The notes under the pieces were generated by a model that was given only the letters and a program-made list of their open reading frames with translations, had not been told where the DNA came from and ran no database searches. Made by a program: the position numbers and the translations under genes. Of a stretch of 22,895 nt of DNA, positions 21,664 to 22,895 are shown in pieces; within the stretch, counting starts at the first letter, position 1, and every line of letters begins with the position of its first letter. The stretch covers positions 1-22,895 of the forward strand of contig CANRBW010000007.1 in assembly GCA_947628975.1 (NCBI GenBank), read 5' to 3'. Source of the stretch: an uncultured Oscillospiraceae bacterium. GTDB taxonomy: Bacteria; Bacillota; Clostridia; Oscillospirales; Oscillospiraceae.

Positions 21664-22008
21664 TTACAGCTTCTCTTCCAGCTTGGCGCTCTTGCCCACG
21701 CGGTCGCGCAGGTAGTAGAGCTTGGCCCGGCGGACCTTGCCGTGGCGGACCAACTCGATCTTCTCCACGGCGGGGGCGTGGACGGGGAAGACCTTCTCCA
21801 CCCCGATGCCGAAGGAGATGCGGCGGACGGTGATGGTCTCGGCGATGCCGCCGTGCTTCTTGGCGATGACGGTGCCCTCAAAGACCTGGATCCGCTCCCG
21901 GGAGCCCTCCTTGATCTTGACGTGGACCCGGACGGTGTCGCCGATCTGGGCGGTGGGCACGTTGTCCTGCTTCATGTTCTTTTGGTTGAATACGTCCAGC
22001 TTGTTCAT
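21664..22008 (-). CDS. rplS: 50S ribosomal protein L19
   Basis: A 114-residue ribosomal protein located at the 30S-50S interface. The whole family pattern is visible: NVPTAQIGDTVRVHVKIKEG, RERIQVFEGTVIAKKHGGIAETITVRRIS, GIGVEKVFPVHAPAVEKIELVRHGKVRRAKLYYLRD. The start is fixed by GGAGGAGA 4-10 nt upstream of the ATG. The usual partners trmD and rimM are not next to it here; upstream is a divergent small membrane protein. It has its own promoter and an 75-nt leader. Confidence 0.98.
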   Translation of the reverse strand: MNKLDVFNQKNMKQDNVPTAQIGDTVRVHVKIKEGSRERIQVFEGTVIAKKHGGIAETITVRRISFGIGVEKVFPVHAPAVEKIELVRHGKVRRAKLYYLRDRVGKSAKLEEKL

Positions 22009-22083
22009 GGGATCTCCTCCTAAGTTTATAGGCGTTCGTGGGCGTTTTGGAGCAAACCCCAGAGGACCACCCTTTATTGAGAC
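22009..22083 (-). promoter_or_regulatory. Leader of rplS, possible L19 autoregulatory region
   Basis: The predicted 5' leader of about 75 nt contains a small hairpin (TGGGG-TTTG-CTCCA with a G-U pair, about 22049-22063). L19 leaders that regulate rplS are known in Firmicutes, but I cannot match the consensus by eye, so this is only a place to look. Confidence 0.3.
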
Positions 22084-22089
22084 CAAAGT

Positions 22090-22118
22090 ATCATACCATA
22101 GCGGCGGGGAAAATGCAA
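22090..22118 (-). promoter_or_regulatory. Sigma-A promoter of rplS
   Basis: On the minus strand, -35 TTGCAT (22118-22113) and -10 TATGAT (22095-22090) have a 17-bp spacer. An A/T-rich stretch (22119-22140) lies directly upstream, as for strong ribosomal promoters. Confidence 0.8.
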
Positions 22119-22150
22119 GAAAAATTTTCACAAGGACAAAATGGGGGGGA

Positions 22151-22180
22151 TTGACACCGCCGGGCCATCCAATGTATAAT
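22151..22180 (+). promoter_or_regulatory. Consensus sigma-A promoter of the small membrane protein gene
   Basis: Perfect -35 TTGACA (22151-22156) and perfect -10 TATAAT (22175-22180) with an 18-bp spacer. It is divergent from the rplS promoter, with about 32 bp between the two -35 boxes. Confidence 0.93.
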
Positions 22181-22234
22181 GAGCCCGCGTGAAAGCGTGT
22201 GGAATTTGCCACAAATTTGAAAGGAGACATGGAT

Positions 22235-22786
22235 ATGGGTATCGGTAGGTATGGGCTCTACTCCGGCGTGGACACCATGGCGGTGCTGGCCGTTCTGGCC
22301 TTTATCGCGGCGGTGGTCTGCACGGTGCTGCTGATGGTGCTGGTGACCCCGGAGAAGCGCCGGGCCAGGCTGAACAAGTTCTTCCGGGCCGTGGCCGACA
22401 TCTGCAACTTCAAGGGGTTCCTGGTGGAGTACATCATGCGGGCGCTGTATATCTTCCTGACCCTGTTCTACATCCTGGTGGGCTTTTTCACCCTGTTCGT
22501 GGATCCTCTGCCCGGTCTGCTGACCATGGTCCTCGGGCCCATCGTCCTGCGCGTGGTGTTTGAGTTCACCATGATGTTCATCGTGCTGGTGAAGAACGTC
22601 ATCCAGATCAACAAAAAGCTGCCCGGCCAGGCCGACGACCCCCTGAAGCCCCAGCCCCTGGAGAGCGTGTCCCAGGCGCCCGCGGCCCCCGCGCCCCAGG
22701 CCCCCAACATGGTCTTCTGCGCCCACTGCGGCACCCGCTATGACGCCAACCAGGGCGGCTGTCCCAACGGCTGCGCGGACCAGTGA
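22235..22786 (+). CDS. Small membrane protein with DUF4282-like region and C-terminal zinc ribbon
   Basis: A 183-residue protein of unknown function. An N-terminal membrane helix (about 13-38, DTMAVLAVLAFIAAVVCTVLLMVLV) is followed by a basic loop, then two hydrophobic helices (about 66-88 and 92-120) with a GPIVLRVVFEFTMMFIVLVKNVIQIN stretch that resembles the DUF4282 pattern (GPxxLRxxxE). A Pro/Ala linker leads to a treble-clef-like zinc ribbon FCAHCGTRYDANQGGCPNGC (about 160-179; Cys pairs CAHC and CPNGC). The ATG at 22235 is chosen because AAAGGAG is 8 nt upstream; an ATG at 22229 is too close to it. It is a single-gene unit with a perfect promoter and a strong terminator, so it is probably well expressed in growing cells. 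Confidence 0.82.
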   Translation: MGIGRYGLYSGVDTMAVLAVLAFIAAVVCTVLLMVLVTPEKRRARLNKFFRAVADICNFKGFLVEYIMRALYIFLTLFYILVGFFTLFVDPLPGLLTMVLGPIVLRVVFEFTMMFIVLVKNVIQINKKLPGQADDPLKPQPLESVSQAPAAPAPQAPNMVFCAHCGTRYDANQGGCPNGCADQ

Positions 22787-22817
22787 GTCCGGACCCGCCA
22801 GGGAAAAAGACAGACAA

Positions 22818-22858
22818 AAAACAGGGAAGGGGCGCGGCCCCTTCCCTGTTTTGTTTTT
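22818..22858 (+). terminator. Intrinsic terminator, probably bidirectional
   Basis: AAAACAGGGAAGGGGC (22818-22833) pairs perfectly with GCCCCTTCCCTGTTTT (22837-22852), a 16-bp stem with a GCG loop and TTTTGTTTTT. The A-run on its left side gives a T-run on the minus strand, so it can also end a converging transcript. Confidence 0.95.
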
Positions 22859-22871
22859 CGCCCCCGCCCGG

Positions 22872-22895
22872 TCAGTATTGCAAGACCAGGTCGTC
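22872..22895 (-). CDS. Probable C-terminal end of a minus-strand gene (partial)
   Basis: Reading the minus strand inward from the window edge gives D-D-L-V-L-Q-Y then TGA, in codons (GAC GAC CTG GTC) like the rest of the genome and ending 14 bp before a bidirectional terminator. Too short to identify. Confidence 0.35.
   Translation of the reverse strand, partial: DDLVLQY

Overview
The window looks like chromosomal DNA of a high-GC Bacillota, most like the gut Oscillospiraceae (the Flavonifractor / Lawsonibacter / Pseudoflavonifractor range). The grounds are strong Shine-Dalgarno sites of the AAGGAGG type, consensus sigma-A promoters (TTGACA/TATAAT, 17-18 bp spacers), strongly G/C-ending codons, an ftsQ-ftsZ pair, a SpoVB-like flippase-mazG-hup run, a CsoR-CopA copper operon, and a secreted protein with a stalk-like C-terminal domain. 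The genus is an inference from gene content and style; no 16S gene is present.

Layout: (1) 26-2071, end of a division cluster: ftsQ/divIB and, behind its own promoter, ftsZ. (2) 2072-2975, an accessory patch: about 4.8 tandem copies of a ~76 bp repeat that run into the ribosome binding site of a two-domain YegP/DUF1508 protein, closed by a 15-bp-stem terminator. (3) 3032-5553 (minus), a membrane sensor diguanylate cyclase with its promoter. (4) 5654-5884 (minus), a self-contained tRNA-Ser(GGA) unit with promoter and terminator. (5) 5934-11220 (plus), a purine-salvage pair (punA and an SAH/MTA deaminase), then a SpoVB/YabM-like flippase that is frameshifted at a G6 run, mazG and hup, ending in a 19-bp-stem terminator. 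(6) 11371-13802, a collagen-like surface protein followed by a glycosyltransferase, the classic pairing for a glycosylated (exo)spore or surface filament. (7) 13784-16790, a copper-efflux operon csoR-copA with a CopZ-like domain fused in frame at the end of copA behind its own internal ribosome binding site. (8) 16836-19913 (minus), a secreted pectinesterase-like protein. (9) 20018-22118 (minus), a COG2509 FAD-dependent dehydrogenase and rplS (L19) with its promoter. (10) 22151-22858, a small membrane/zinc-ribbon protein with a consensus promoter and terminator, then the last codons of a probable minus-strand gene at the window edge.

How the genes work together: most are housekeeping (division, translation, nucleotide hygiene, nucleoid). 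The accessory modules are the collagen-like/glycosyltransferase pair, the copper operon and the pectinesterase-like exoprotein. The points most worth a second look are the copA/copZ in-frame fusion with an internal start, the csoR promoter embedded in the upstream gene's terminator, the 76-bp repeat array before the DUF1508 gene, the palindrome over the punA promoter, and the single-base frameshift in the flippase. I did not find a CRISPR array, insertion sequence, phage module or a clearly new multi-gene system.
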